Assembly (NCBI GenBank): GCA_905221605.1
Contig: CAJNDS010000070.1
Location: forward strand, 1 to 64,000
Direction of reading: 5' to 3'
Length of the DNA stretch: 64,000 nt
Source: Symbiodinium natans
Lineage: Eukaryota > Sar > Dinophyceae > Suessiales > Symbiodiniaceae
Below the pieces are notes generated by a model. That model ran no database searches and was not told the origin of the DNA. It worked only from the letters and a program-made list of their open reading frames with translations. Position numbers and translations under genes: made by a program. This document shows positions 42,469 through 52,179 of this stretch, one piece after another (the first letter of the stretch is position 1; every line of letters begins with the position of its first letter).

Positions 42469-42615
42469 AGGGTTTAGGGTTTAGGGGTTTAGGGGTTTAG
42501 GGGTTTAGGGGTTTAGGGGTTTAGGGGTTTAGGGGTTTAGGGGTTTAGGGGTTTAGGGGTTTAGGGGGCAAACAGTTTCACGGTTTCACGGTCTAGGGGT
42601 TTAGGGGTTTAGGGG
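42469..42615 (+). repeat. (TTTAGGGG)n octamer array
   Basis: About ten TTTAGGGG units; the terminal part TTAGGGGGCAAACAGTTTCACGG is repeated once after two more units. Confidence 0.95.
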
Positions 42616-43047
42616 GCAAACAGTTTCACGGATTCTTGCGGTTTCGGGTAGATATGTGCAGGATGTCTCTGAGACTTGGTTTACCATTAAAATCTTGCTC
42701 AACGGCCGGCCGCGATGGGGTTAGCAAGCCCTCAGGCCCCCAAACCCCCATAGTCAATGCCTGCAGCCTAAACAATGAAGGACGAAATGGGACTTAGTCC
42801 CACAAGGTCCAAATACACTGTATCTGCCCTGTGACAAAGCTCTGCGGATTCTGGAATGGGATCCCTATGGCAAAGGCGACCCAAAGCCACAAGTGTCGTG
42901 AACAGTGTCCTCTGGGATTATGGGCCCTTCGGAGGTCGAAGTTGTCCATGAGTGGCTAGACACTCATGGAAACTGTCATCCCGACTCGCAGCACAAGCCT
43001 AAAGGGGCGCTTGCTGCGCTTGTCTTGCGATCCCGCACGACCCAAGC

Positions 43048-43123
43048 CTAAACCCTAAACCCTAAACCCTAAACCCTAAACCCTAAACCCTAAACCCTAA
43101 ACCCTAAACCCTAAACCCTAAAC
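43048..43123 (-). repeat. (CCCTAAA)11 block left of the TIR element
   Basis: The array runs up to the left terminus of the 43124 element and resumes in the same orientation to its right. Confidence 0.95.
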
Positions 43124-43754
43124 TTGGGTTCGGCCGGTCCACACTAACAGTCACCACCAGCAGACCCACAAATAAAAGCACCCGGTAAATGCCAAAAAAT
43201 TGACTGAGATTCCTGCTATTCCTGGTGCTATTCCTGGTGCTATTTCTGGTGCTATTTCTGGTGCTATTTCTGGTGCATTTTTTTGTGCTATTCCTGGTGC
43301 TATTTCTGGTGCTATTTTTTGTGCTATTGTTTGTGCTATTTCTGGTGCGATTTTTTGTGCTATTGTTTGTGCTATTTCTGGTGCTATTTCTGGTGCTGTT
43401 GCTGGTGCTATGTGACTAACAATCACCATCAGCAGACCCACAAAAAACAGCACCCGGTAAATGCTAAGCTGCTAAAATTGACTGGGATTCCTGGTGCTAT
43501 TTCTGGTGCTATTGTTTGTGCTATTTCTGGTGCTATTTTTTGTGCTATTCCTGGCGCTATTTCTGGTGCTATTTTTTGTGCTATTTCTGGTGCTATTTCT
43601 GCCGCTATGTGACTAACAGTCACCACCAGCAGACCCACAAAAAGAAGCACCCGGTAAATGCTAAAATTGACTGGGATTCCTGGTGCTATTTTTGGCCTGT
43701 GTGTTATAAGGCCACGGCGTTATTTGACTGTTAGTGTGGACCGGCCGAACCCAA
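43124..43754. mobile_element. Non-autonomous DNA element with 30-bp perfect TIRs and minisatellite core
   Basis: 43124-43153 (TTGGGTTCGGCCGGTCCACA and ten more bases) is perfectly inverted at 43725-43754. The inside has three copies of a longer unit (CACCAGCAGACCCACAA.. and CACCCGGTAAATGC), separated by runs of the pentadecamer TCTGGTGCTATTTTT. No transposase. The collagen-like frames (ISGAISGA) are products of the 15-bp repeat. It is inserted within a (CCCTAAA)n array. Confidence 0.9.
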
Positions 43755-43802
43755 CCCTAAACCCTAAACCCTAAACCCTAAACCCTAAACCCTAAACCCT
43801 AC
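43755..43802 (-). repeat. (CCCTAAA)6 block right of the TIR element
   Basis: Continuation of the array at 43048-43123. Its last bases supply the GTAGGG donor (minus sense) of the exon-like segment at 43803. Confidence 0.93.
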
Positions 43803-43883
43803 ATGGCAGGAATGCACTTCTGAGTGGAGCTCTCGAACATCTTGTGGCCGATCATGTTGACCACCGAGCCCAACTCTCCCCGC
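43803..43883 (-). CDS. Exon-like segment (minus), unrecognised
   Basis: An 81-nt segment between GCCCTGAG| and CCAT|GTAGGGTTTAGGG reads (R)GELGSVVNMIGHKMFESST then QKCIPA. Well-balanced composition with no stop; an in-frame TAA just upstream fits an intron. Telomeric CCCTAAA precedes and TTTAGGG follows (minus sense). No family recognised. Confidence 0.5.
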
Positions 43884-43897
43884 CTCAGGGCGTGGAG

Positions 43898-44008
43898 TTA
43901 GGGTTTAGGGTTTAGGGTTTAGGGTTTAGGGTTTAGGGTTTAGGGGTTTAGGGGTTTAGGGGTTTAGGGGTTTAGGGGTTTAGGGGTTTAGGGGTTTAGG
44001 GTTTAGGG
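43898..44008 (+). repeat. (TTTAGGG)n changing to (TTTAGGGG)n
   Basis: About six heptamers followed by about eight octamers with an extra G, then one heptamer. Confidence 0.95.
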
Positions 44009-44159
44009 GTTCCCTTCATCAACGACTGTCATGGTGGATGGGTTTGCCATGAGCCCAGACGGTTGGCAGTGCTTTGTGCTTTGAGGGCAGCGTTTGTCGG
44101 AAGGCTGCGGCTACTAACAAAACACGAAGACTACAACCGGTCCAGAGGACTCCTCGCTG

Positions 44160-44460
44160 CGAACCCTAAACCCCAAACCCTACACCCTAAACCCCAAACC
44201 CTAGAACCCTAACCCCTAAACCCCAAACCCTAAACCCTAAACCCTAAACCCCAAACCCTAGAACCCGAAACCCTAACCCCTAAACCCCAAACCATGCACC
44301 CCAAGCCCTATTCTCTCTAAGGCTCACAGCTTTCAACATCGGGAGGTGTTGAGGTCGGGTCATGGAGCCCATGATTAGGGGATTAGGGGTATATAGGGGT
44401 TTTAGGGTTTAGGGTTTAGGCTTTAGGTTTAGGGGTTAGGGTGTAGGCTCATGAAACCAT
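44160..44460. repeat. Degenerate telomeric cluster
   Basis: Alternating CCCTAAA, CCCCAAA and CCCTAGAA units at 44163-44300, then TTTAGGG variants at 44370-44450. Confidence 0.85.
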
Positions 44461-44515
44461 GCCACAAAGGGTTGTTGAATACCGATACTCCAGAAGCACC
44501 TGGAGCAGGGTTTTT

Positions 44516-44538
44516 AGGGGGGGGGGGGGGGGGGGGGC
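44516..44538. repeat. Poly-G run of about 22
   Basis: Uninterrupted G tract. Confidence 0.95.
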
Positions 44539-44645
44539 TAGTAAAGTATGACTATACAGGGTCCATAAGGGAATACTATTTGCAATCCGACCCTAAACCC
44601 TAAAGCCTAAACCCTATTGTAACTGCACCCGCACCTTGATTGCAG

Positions 44646-44708
44646 GTTGCAGCAGTGCTGGTTTCTCTGGGAATTCTATGTCTAGGGGCCCACAAGCTCC
44701 TCTTTGAG
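44646..44708 (+). CDS. Exon-like segment, possible transmembrane helix; strand uncertain
   Basis: Between ACCTTGATTGCAG| and GAG|GTTTAGGG the plus strand reads 21 codons VAAVLVSLGILCLGAHKLLF(E), a plausible membrane helix. The intron would begin with the telomeric unit itself. However, the minus strand is also usable (KPALLQPAIK|GTGCGG), and most neighbouring exon-like segments are on the minus strand. Confidence 0.35.
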
Positions 44709-44769
44709 GTTTAGGGTTTAGGGTTTAGGGTTTAGGGTTTAGGGTTTAGGGTTTAGGGTTTAGGGTTTA
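44709..44769 (+). repeat. (TTTAGGG)8 block
   Basis: Perfect heptamers directly following the exon-like segment 44646-44708. Confidence 0.95.
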
Positions 44770-45049
44770 GATTCAATTAGAGGATGCCCTTCTTCATGGT
44801 ATTTTACATGACTTCCGAACATTGTCGGTACTTTCCAAAGTTTTTTGGGGGGGTGCCCTGAAAGATAAAGCTCGGTTGCCACAACTGCTTTCCCTTTGCG
44901 AGGTCGCGTTGGGGTTGAGGCCCCTGAAGAATATCACCCAGAATTATAAACCCGAAACCCTAAACCTAAATTTCCTTTAACCACAACAACGAAAATCTCC
45001 CAAGACTCAGAACCTCGTAGTAGGGGGAGGCCCAGAACCCTTTGGCCTT

Positions 45050-45257
45050 TCAACTCTTTTCTGATGCTTTCTGAATCATGGAGCACATCTGAAGAGACTC
45101 TTGCAAGGACAGATGTCTTAAACCCTGAATCAGATCTTCCGGGTTAAATGCCTTCTTCCCGCCCCCTCCTCCCCACCCCCCTCCGAGCTCCCAGCGCAGG
45201 TCCTGGAAAGGAGTTGCAAGAGTTGGGGCTTGTGGGGCTTTGGCTTCGTTGTCCAGC
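45050..45257 (-). CDS. Probable terminal exon (minus), unrecognised protein
   Basis: After a good acceptor (TTTAGTTTCTCTAG|G at 45258) the minus strand is open for 68 codons to TGA at 45050. It reads LDNEAKAPQAPTLATPFQDL, then a Gly-rich stretch (GGGWGGGGG), then KAFNPEDLIQGLRHLSLQES and LQMCSMIQKASEKS. The C-terminal part is probably helical. The acceptor lies in an element resembling 13577-13660, so this intron end may be element-derived. No family recognised. If real, it ends a gene lying to its right. Confidence 0.5.
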
Positions 45258-45360
45258 CTAGAGAAACTAAAGGTTAGTTCACCTTTGCGATTAGTAATTA
45301 CAGGGATTATCATGCCCCAAAAAGGTTAAGAGGTTAACTATGCTGCTACTAAGCTTAGAG
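45258..45360. mobile_element. Repeat element (AAAGGTTAGTTCAC .. AAAAAGGTTAAGAGGTTAAC)
   Basis: Shares order and motifs with 13577-13660 (GATGATATTACCCC.AAAAGGTTAA against GATTATCATGCCCCAAAAAGG). Its left edge coincides with the acceptor of the exon 45050-45257. Confidence 0.5.
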
Positions 45361-45645
45361 CAAAAGGTTTCTAAGAAAAAGGGCGGTCAGGTGTTTCGTA
45401 GGGCATTCGTGTTCTAGCGGCTGAAAGGGTTTGGAGTCGAGGACAATTGCAGTCACAGAGCTCACTCAAGTAGCCGTACCTTCTTGAGTTCAGCGCCGGC
45501 TGAGGAAGTGAAGGCTTTTGTTCAACCACCTGCCTCACTGACCAGGCCCCACTGTAGGGTTGGTTTTGAGCGTTTGGCGATCAGGATTCTTCAGAGGGGA
45601 TCCTACCCTGCCGAACCATGTCTTGAGTTGCCCTTCAACTCTACT

Positions 45646-45706
45646 CCCCTTAGAACCTTAATAAAAACAGCATTCTGAATATCCTCTTGGGTTTTATATG
45701 AACAAA

Positions 45707-45739
<33 letters not shown>

Positions 45740-45785
45740 CATAATAATAATAATAATAAAAACACTTCCCAAGCAAAATGTAGTC
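45646..45785. mobile_element. MITE family M8 copy with (AAT)n expansion
   Basis: CTCCCCTTAGAACCTTAATA on the left, CCTCTTGGGTTTTATATGAA inside, then (AAT)n at 45703-45760 and CTTCCCAAG. Relatives at 24568-24762 and 48598-48704 end in AAGGGG.ATATAG. Confidence 0.6.
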
Positions 45786-46232
45786 AACCCTTCCTCAGCG
45801 TGTGTTGCGGCTGCATCCCCGAACCCCCCAACTTCTTACTTCTCCAAAAACCAAGGGTAAAAAAGGTTAAACTTTAATATTCCACTAAATAAGGAAACCC
45901 AAAAAGTTAAAAGTTCAACTAAAGGCGATGTAAGACTTGGGAGCGTCTTAAAAAGCACGACCGGTGCGAGATGATGGCCAGCCCCGGTAGCCCTAGGCCC
46001 CTAAGGCCCCTGAACCCCGGAACTCTTGCAGGATTTGGAAGAGAAACAAGGTTTGGGGTTTAGGGTTTAGGGTTTAGGGGTTAGGGTTTAGGGTTTAGGG
46101 TTTAGGGGCTAGGGTTTAGGGTTTAGGGCTTAGGGCTTATTGATGGGTTGGTGTGTCGGATTACATGGTGCCTTTCTTCACAAGGGACTCGACTGCTGCC
46201 CTTACTTCCATGCCTCTGTGCCTGAAACCCAA

Positions 46233-46251
46233 GAGGGGGGGGGGGGGGGGG
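46233..46251. repeat. Poly-G run of about 19, then telomeric variants
   Basis: G tract followed at 46286-46425 by TTTAGGG/TTTAGGGG/TTTGGGG mixtures. Confidence 0.9.
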
Positions 46252-46653
46252 GCGTTCTTATCGGCCCCTAAGTCACTGTCCATTAGGGTTTAGGGTTTAG
46301 GGGTTTAGGGTTTAGGGGTTTGGGGTTTATGGGTTTAGGGGTTTGGGGTTTAGGGTGGTTTAGGGTTGGGGTTTAGGGGTTTAGGGTTTAGGGGTTTGGG
46401 GTTTAGGATTTAGGGTTTAGGGTTGTTCAAAAACACTTCAGACCCTACGGCTCAAAACCCCAGGATTTGAGACCCCAGGAACCTTCCTAGAAGGTGCCAA
46501 TCCCTCTGTAGGAGGGTCCTTGGAGCCTGAAGGAAGAAACCGGAGTCGCAAGTTTCCTTCGCCTTTTTGCCGGTGCTCTAGTTCCTAACCCCTAAACCCT
46601 AAACCCTAAACCCTAAACCCTAAACCCGTCTTCTCAGCACGGAGGGGGTCTAC

Positions 46654-46697
46654 CCCTGAGGGCCTTCCGTGATCTTCACGGTGTCGCCAGCCACGAC
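46654..46697 (-). CDS. Exon-like segment (minus), KOW-like phrase
   Basis: Between TTTCGAG| and CAGGG|GTAGACC the minus strand reads VVAGDTVKITEGPQG. The pattern GD.VKI.EGP is typical of KOW motifs in NusG/Spt5 and ribosomal L24 proteins, which bind RNA or the ribosome. At 15 residues this may be chance. An in-frame stop lies upstream of the acceptor. Confidence 0.3.
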
Positions 46698-47514
46698 CTC
46701 GAAAGCAGCCCCGGGGTTGATTCAAAACTTGTATCCTGCCATGGATGGGGGGGGGGGGAACCCTAAACCCTAAACCCTAAACCCTAAACCCTAAACCCTA
46801 AACCGGGGGGGGGGAGGCAAAAAATCTGAACAGGGTTTTTTTCAGGTTCATATACAATAGCATATAGTGATAGAGGGGCCAGAAGGGGATACTCTGAGTA
46901 ATTCTTCCGGCCCCGTTATTACAGACGCAACGCCACCAGTCTCCAGGACAGAATCCAAGGAAGTCATGTGCCTCTAGCCGCTGGCACGGCAAGTTCTGAA
47001 ATCTCAGTCCAATGTGGGGGCTAAACCCTAAACCCTAAACCCTAAACCCTAAACCCCTAAACCCCTAAACCCTAAACCCTCCGTGGCTTCATGCCTCTAC
47101 CTAGAGGACCACATGAACCCTAAAAGGGTTTATGGGCTTTGGGTGAGTATGCACGGTTTTAACCTCGAAGAGTTTTTGTGGACGTGTTGGGTGCAGCCTT
47201 GAACATTTCGAATCTAAGCTTCGAAGAATTCATTACCAGACTGACGGCTTGCTGTTTCAGCACCCTAAGCACCCTGATCCCTAAACCCTTAAACCCTAAA
47301 CACAGCTAACACTCTAAGAGTTGTGCTCTTGAGCTCTTGCAAAAGCCCAGGAAGGGCTTCTCCAAACACCAAGATCGTTGAACACGAAACATCCACACGA
47401 CTCCAAGGCGTCCCAGGCCCTTGGAGAAAAAAACAACCCTGAACCCGAAACGCTAAATATTCAAACCTGCCCCGGTGAAGCAAAAGCCCTGGGCCATAAA
47501 CTGGTGGTCAACCC

Positions 47515-47750
47515 TAAACCCTACACCCTGAACCCTAAACCCTGAACCCTAAACCCCAAACCCTGAACCCTAAACCCTATAAACCCTGAACCCTGAACCC
47601 TAAACCATAAGCCCGGAACCCTGAACCTTGAACCCTAAACCCTATCAACCCTAAACCCTGAACCTTGAACCCTAAACCCTATGAACCCTGAACCCTGAAC
47701 CCTAAACCCTAAACCCTATTTAAACCCTAAACCCTAAACCATAAGCCCTA
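47515..47750 (-). repeat. Degenerate CCCTGAA/CCCTAAA cluster
   Basis: Mixed CCCTAAA, CCCTGAA, CCTTGAA and CCCTATAAA units for about 235 bp. Confidence 0.9.
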
Positions 47751-47753
47751 AGC

Positions 47754-47849
47754 CTTTTTCTGCGCGGCGCAGCTGGATTGCCGTCGTCTCCGACCTGCAG
47801 TGCCTCCCGGGCTCTGCGCTCGGACGCCCATGCCTTGACGCATTTACAC
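47754..47849 (-). CDS. Exon-like segment (minus), basic, unrecognised
   Basis: After AACCCTATCAG|G the minus strand reads CKCVKAWASERRAREALQVG then DDGNPAAPRRK. The right edge is a GC donor, AAG|GCTTAGGG, formed by a telomere-variant unit. The composition is natural and the frame has no stops over 96 nt. Telomeric blocks adjoin both edges. No domain recognised. Confidence 0.48.
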
Positions 47850-48205
47850 CTGATAGGGTTTAGAGCTTAGGGCTTAGGGCTCAGGGCTTAGGGTTTAGGG
47901 TAGATTCATCTAGGATGTCGACTATCGCCACGAACCTCTATGCGTGTCAGAATATAAAAGAATACATGTGAATGCATGTGCTAAGGATTGTTCAGGTGCG
48001 TTTGTGAGTGTGTTGAAGTGCGCGTCGGTTTCTGTGTGTCTGCCTAACTGCAACTGCAACTGCATGTCCGCACGTCCGAGCATGCACATATATGTTTGTT
48101 CTGTGCTTCTGTCTCTTTGTGCTACGTTAATTTACCCTATAATTAGCCCATCCTGGACGTCCCCCTAAACCCTAAACCCTAAACCCTAAACCCTAAACCC
48201 TAAAC

Positions 48206-48303
48206 GTGGGTTCAGCGTCTCATGTTTGCGGGCCGGCTGCTCGCCGGCGTCTTTTTCCTCGACCCGCGGTTGCTTTCGGCATACTGGACCCCGACTGTGC
48301 GCC
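48206..48303 (-). CDS. Exon-like segment (minus), charged, unrecognised
   Basis: After ACACACATCAG|G the minus strand reads AHSRGPVCRKQPRVEEKDAG then EQPARKHETLNP, ending at a donor |GTTTAGGG. The plus strand is open too (MFAGRLLAGVFFLDPRLLSA), so the strand is chosen on splice edges and neighbours only. Confidence 0.4.
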
Positions 48304-48308
48304 CTGAT

Positions 48309-48471
48309 GTGTGTAGGGTTTAGGGTTTAGGGTTTGGGGTTTAGGGTTTAGGGTTTAGGGTTTAGGGTGTAGGGTCTAGGGTTTAGGGTTTAGGGTTTAG
48401 GGTTTAGGGTTTAGGGTTTAGGGTTTAGGGTTTAGGGTTTAGGGTTTAGAACCCTAAACCCTAAACTGGAA
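48309..48471. repeat. (TTTAGGG)n meeting (CCCTAAA)n head to head
   Basis: About nineteen TTTAGGG-type units (two variants near 48365) run into TTTAGAACCCTAAACCCTAAA at 48440-48470 with no spacer. Confidence 0.93.
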
Positions 48472-48597
48472 ACTCCGAGGTTCGTCTCTTGCACGTCCCG
48501 CGGCTTGGGCAAGCTGGTCTGCAGAGGTGGCAGCGTGCAAACGTTTATGGGCGGTCGTTTCAAATTGTTGCTTTATAAGGAACATACAAAACTAGAC

Positions 48598-48704
48598 TCC
48601 CCTTAGAACCTCAATCAAAAATCATATGTTTAATATCCTCTTGGGTTTTTTTACACAAAACTAAAAAATGATTCCCAAGGGGGATATAGAAACGGGGTAC
48701 AATC
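48598..48704. mobile_element. MITE family M8 copy
   Basis: CTCCCCTTAGAACCTCAATC on the left, CCTCTTGGGTTTTTTTACAC inside, ATTCCCAAGGGGGATATAG on the right. Confidence 0.6.
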
Positions 48705-48949
48705 AATTGTGGAAACTACATAGGCTCCTGTGGTGCCTTAGGGCCGCAACCCCTTTCAACCCTGATGTAAGCTGCATACTTGTGGGTACACATGTCTAAG
48801 CATGATGCACATGTGTATCTAGATATGTTTTTTGTGTAGTCATCCTTGCATTTCTTGATTCAGAAAACCGTTTCTGTTCTTGTGTGTGTGTGTGTGTGAG
48901 CGTTTTGTTGTTGCAGTCGGTTTGCTGGTCTGTTTAGTAGACACGTGCT

Positions 48950-49372
48950 GTACAGGGAGTTTGGTCGAATCTCAGTCTTGGAGGGCTTCAGGTTTAGGTA
49001 ATCTGTCAGCTGCACTTAAGGCTCAGGATCTTACCCAGAAAGTCGTGAAGTATGACCTGCAAAGGCACATGACGAAACACGCCCTGGGCGTCTTGTGATC
49101 AGCCGTTACTGTCGGAGGTGGTGAAAGAAGCTAGTGACCATGAGCTGCAAGCAGCATCTTGGAGAAAACTGTACCTTGAAATATTGCACCAGCGGTTCCC
49201 CGTGAGTATCATCAGCAGCTTCATCTGCGCCGTCCGTGTGTAACTGTGGAACCCAAAATGCTGGTGCAAGATAATCCCAGCCGCGTGGACACTCCTTTGT
49301 CCAGCGGAACCCTTGCTAAAGCATGCAGCTTTGATGTCAACACCTCTGAAATATTTGAAACGCCAAGCCTAT
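48950..49372 (+). pseudogene. Coding-like stretch in three successive frames
   Basis: Plus-strand phrases SLVESQSWRASGLGNLSAAL/KAQDLTQKVVKYDLQRHMTK, then LLSEVVKEASDHELQAASWR/KLYLEILHQRFP directly before GTGAGT (49200), then PKMLVQDNPSRVDTPL/SSGTLAKACSFDVNTSEIFE ending TAA at 49372. The frame changes between them without obvious introns, so this is either several small exons or a frameshifted gene. No family recognised. Telomeric blocks are absent from this interval. Confidence 0.35.
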
Positions 49373-49379
49373 AAACCCT

Positions 49380-50170
49380 AATTCCTATAAACCCACGGGA
49401 AACCGCGAGACCGCTTTTTGCGGAATGTCTTGCCCTTCAGGTCGTCTCTTCTTCTGGCTGTCAGCCCCAGAAGTAACGCCAAAGGCCAAGCAAGCAGCAT
49501 GTGTCTGGGCTGTACCTTCGTTAGGGTTTAGCGTTTATGGCTTGTAGGTCTTTTCCACAGTGTTCATGCGGTTGCGTTGAGAGTTTGGGGTTCAGGGAAG
49601 GGGCTTAGGAGGTTGATTTGGGGCTTATAAGGGTTAGGGTTTCTGGGCTTGCGTTGAAAGGGTTGAAGGCGTCGAGGGGCTTCGGGTTTCCCGAGGTCCA
49701 TGCCTTCACTGTTCAACTTCGGGCGACGGCTCAGGTTTAGGATGAGAGCTCATGGAAAGGCTGGGATTTCGGGTGGTAAGAAAAACTCAAAACTGTTCCA
49801 CGAGTTCCCCTGCGATTTTAAGGTGTCAGGGCGTGGGATGACGAAGCACCTGGCATAACTTCAGAACCCCCAATTCGTGTTGGGGGGGAGGTGGCCGAAG
49901 AATCCGATGAAGGTTTCTTGGAATCATATTCAGTATAGGGTTAGTACGGTGGGTTGCGGGGATTATACTGGGGAGAGGGATTCCCCAAGTAGACTTACTA
50001 AGTCAAGAGAGCTTCTAAGTCGGGCAGCTGGTAGAGAACCCTAAACCCTAAACCCTAAACCCTGAACCCTGTGGCCATTGGCTTCTTAGCAACACCTAAA
50101 CAATAAACCCTAAACCCACTTCAAAGGCCGTGGGTTACTTGGAAGGGCCTGTGCCCTGAGCGATAAGCCC
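49380..50170. other. Stretch without a supported gene
   Basis: Unique sequence with degenerate TTTAGGG pieces at 49525-49660, a partial M5 terminus (CTTACTAAGTCAAGAGAGCTTC) near 50000, and CCCTAAA units at 50038-50075. Confidence 0.4.
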
Positions 50171-50173
50171 TTA

Positions 50174-50282
50174 GACCCCGGAGTAGCCTAAGAACAAAAA
50201 GGGTACCCTTTTTGGTTTTAATGGGATTCGAACGGAACCCCAACCCTAAAAAAATAGGGAAATAAGGGCCTACTCTGGGTCC
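50174..50282. mobile_element. MITE family M2 copy
   Basis: ACCCCGGAGTAGCCTAAGAA on the left, GGGCCTACTCTGGGTCCT on the right (inverse AGGACCCAGAGTAGGCCC); AAAAAGGGTACCC inside. Confidence 0.75.
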
Positions 50283-50596
50283 TCGACCCTTTTTCGAACC
50301 CGTGCTGAAGCCGAGGCGTGTGACGTGAAAGTGTCTGCACTGACGCTCTCCGAGCAGCTGAACCCTATAAACCCTAAATCCGTTGAGGGGTGAACCCGGC
50401 AAGGGCACCGCCCTCTTCCTTTGGCCGTGGAGGGGAGGGTTTAGGGTTTCGGGTTTGGGTGTTTCAGCGCTCACGCTCGCACACGGCAGGCGGGGCAACT
50501 ATTTGAAGGTCTGAAAAAATCACACCCATGCCATGCTCACTGGGATTTAGGCTGAGGGTTTTGCATTTCGTGTTCAAGGCCTTGCAACATCCCAAA

Positions 50597-50700
50597 CTGG
50601 GATGTTCCCCCTTATACTATCAATCCTTAATAGGGATTATAGTACCCCCTACTAGAAGTCCCAACTAAGGAGCTGTTAGAACAAGGGGGGAACATCCCAA
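50597..50700. mobile_element. MITE family M4 copy, well preserved
   Basis: CTGGGATGTTCCCCCTTATA on the left, inverted TTGGGATGTTCCCCCCTTGT on the right. Inside CCTTAATAGGGATTATAGTA and AACTAAGGAGCTGTTAG. Confidence 0.8.
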
Positions 50701-50765
50701 CCCCTAAACCCTAAACCCCAAACCCCAAACCCTAAACCCTAAACCCTAAATCTTGGCCGAGGTGC

Positions 50766-50838
50766 ACAGCCTGTGTGGCCAGGAGCGCTTGGGAACACTT
50801 TCCGCCCGAGTGCAGCTGCCTCAGCACACAAGGTGATT
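50766..50838 (-). CDS. Exon-like segment between telomeric blocks, edges uncertain
   Basis: The minus strand after GTGTGCTGAG|G reads QLHSGGKCSQALLATQAVHL(GQ); the plus strand is also open and ends at a good donor AAG|GTGATT. Flanks follow the CCCTAAA, segment, TTTAGGG order. Strand and coding status unresolved. Confidence 0.3.
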
Positions 50839-51204
50839 GGGTTTAGGGTTTAGGGTTTAGGGTTTAGGGTTTAGGGTTTAGGGTTTAGGGCTTAGGGCTT
50901 AGAGTTTAGGGTTGAGGCTTAAACACATGCGCGACACTAACACAACCCTTGAACTAAACCCGAAACCCCAAACCCTACACACCCCATCTCATAAAAAACA
51001 GAAGGCTTGCCTCCCTCCCCCCTCCCCGCCCATGCTGTGGGTTTCAGCTTGCTGAAGTCGTAAGGAAGCAAACCGGCCACGGTTTAGGGTTTAGGGTTTA
51101 GGAATTAGGGTTTCGGGGATACCTTTACTTACACCTCTGGATAAGAACACGTGCCTGCAAAAGTCGAGGGTTCACGACGTTTCTTGCTTCTCTCGGGGGG
51201 TTTA

Positions 51205-51303
51205 GGTAATAACTGTACGTATAACCCAATTATAACCATAGTAGGGCACTTGAGGGGCTTAAAAGTGGGTTACAAGTAGAGTTAAAATTGGTTAAGAAGT
51301 ACC
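51205..51303. mobile_element. MITE family M7 copy merging into telomeric repeats
   Basis: GTAATAACTGTACGTATAACCC and GGTTAAGAAGTACC with centre AGGGCACTTGAGGGGCTT. The left end reads TTTAGG|TAATAACTG and the right end GTACC|AACCCTAAA, so telomeric sequence replaces the outer termini. Confidence 0.65.
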
Positions 51304-51473
51304 AACCCTAAACCCTAAACCCTAAACCCTAAACCCTAAACCCTAAACCCTAAACCCCAAGTAGGGCTTTGCGGGGAGGGGGAGATCCGGAAACCACAGA
51401 GCTTCAACTGCCGGCAAGCAAGCCTAACAAGCCTAAGAAGCCTAAGAAACCCAAAACAAGACCCTAAACTTGG

Positions 51474-51548
51474 GAACCCTAAACCCTAAACCCTAAACCC
51501 TAAACCCTAAACCCTAAACCCTAAACCCTAAACCCTAAACCCTAAACC
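51474..51548 (-). repeat. (CCCTAAA)10 block
   Basis: Perfect heptamers, followed by a partial M4 element (51565-51628). Confidence 0.95.
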
Positions 51549-51752
51549 CCCTGAAACTCACCGTCCTGAATAGGGATTATATTCGAGGGTACTAGAACCC
51601 CTCTTAAGGACTGTTAGTACAATGGGGAACATCCCAACCCTGAACCCTAAACCGTATTTCCACGAGCCTCCATCCTCCTTTCTATATGTAGGGGGCTGTG
51701 GGTGTGTGTCGTCATATGAAAAAACACACTCTAATTCAAGGGGTTTCCGAAA

Positions 51753-51842
51753 ATAGGGGTACCTTATTGGGGTCCTTTTTGTGAGGGAATCCTACTATTT
51801 GGTGGGTTTATATTAGGGGCCCCATACTTTCGTAAACTCCCA
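51753..51842. mobile_element. MITE family M9 copy
   Basis: TTTCCGAAAATAGGGGTACC on the left, inverted GTGGGAGTTTACGAAAGTATGG on the right; TCCTACTATTTGGTGG inside. Confidence 0.7.
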
Positions 51843-52070
51843 CTTCAAGCAGTTGAGACTCGTACCCCCAAGGTTTGTACCCCGAAAGGCTCGCCTTACC
51901 ATACTCCTAATGTGGACTCATGTTCCCTTACCGAACCCTTACCGAACCCAAGGGTACAACCTTAACTTACCGAACCCAAGGGTACAACCTTAAGGGTCCA
52001 AGGTTTCGTCCGATGACTAATCCTCTAAGATCACGCTAAACCCCTTTTTCCTGCCCTCGACCCTGCACTC

Positions 52071-52174
52071 TAAACCCTAAACCCTAAACCCTAAACCCTA
52101 AACCCTAAACCCTAAACCCTAAACCCTAAACCCTAAACCCTAAACCCTAAACCCTAAACCCTAAACCCTAAACC
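52071..52174 (-). repeat. (CCCTAAA)15 block
   Basis: The longest perfect heptamer array in the window (about fifteen units). Confidence 0.96.
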
Positions 52175-52179
52175 AAAAC

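Noticed and set aside
43200-43650. Collagen-like ORFs (ISGAISGA, APEIAPEIA)
   Set aside because: They are open in several frames because the 15-bp minisatellite unit has no stop. They lie inside a TIR element.
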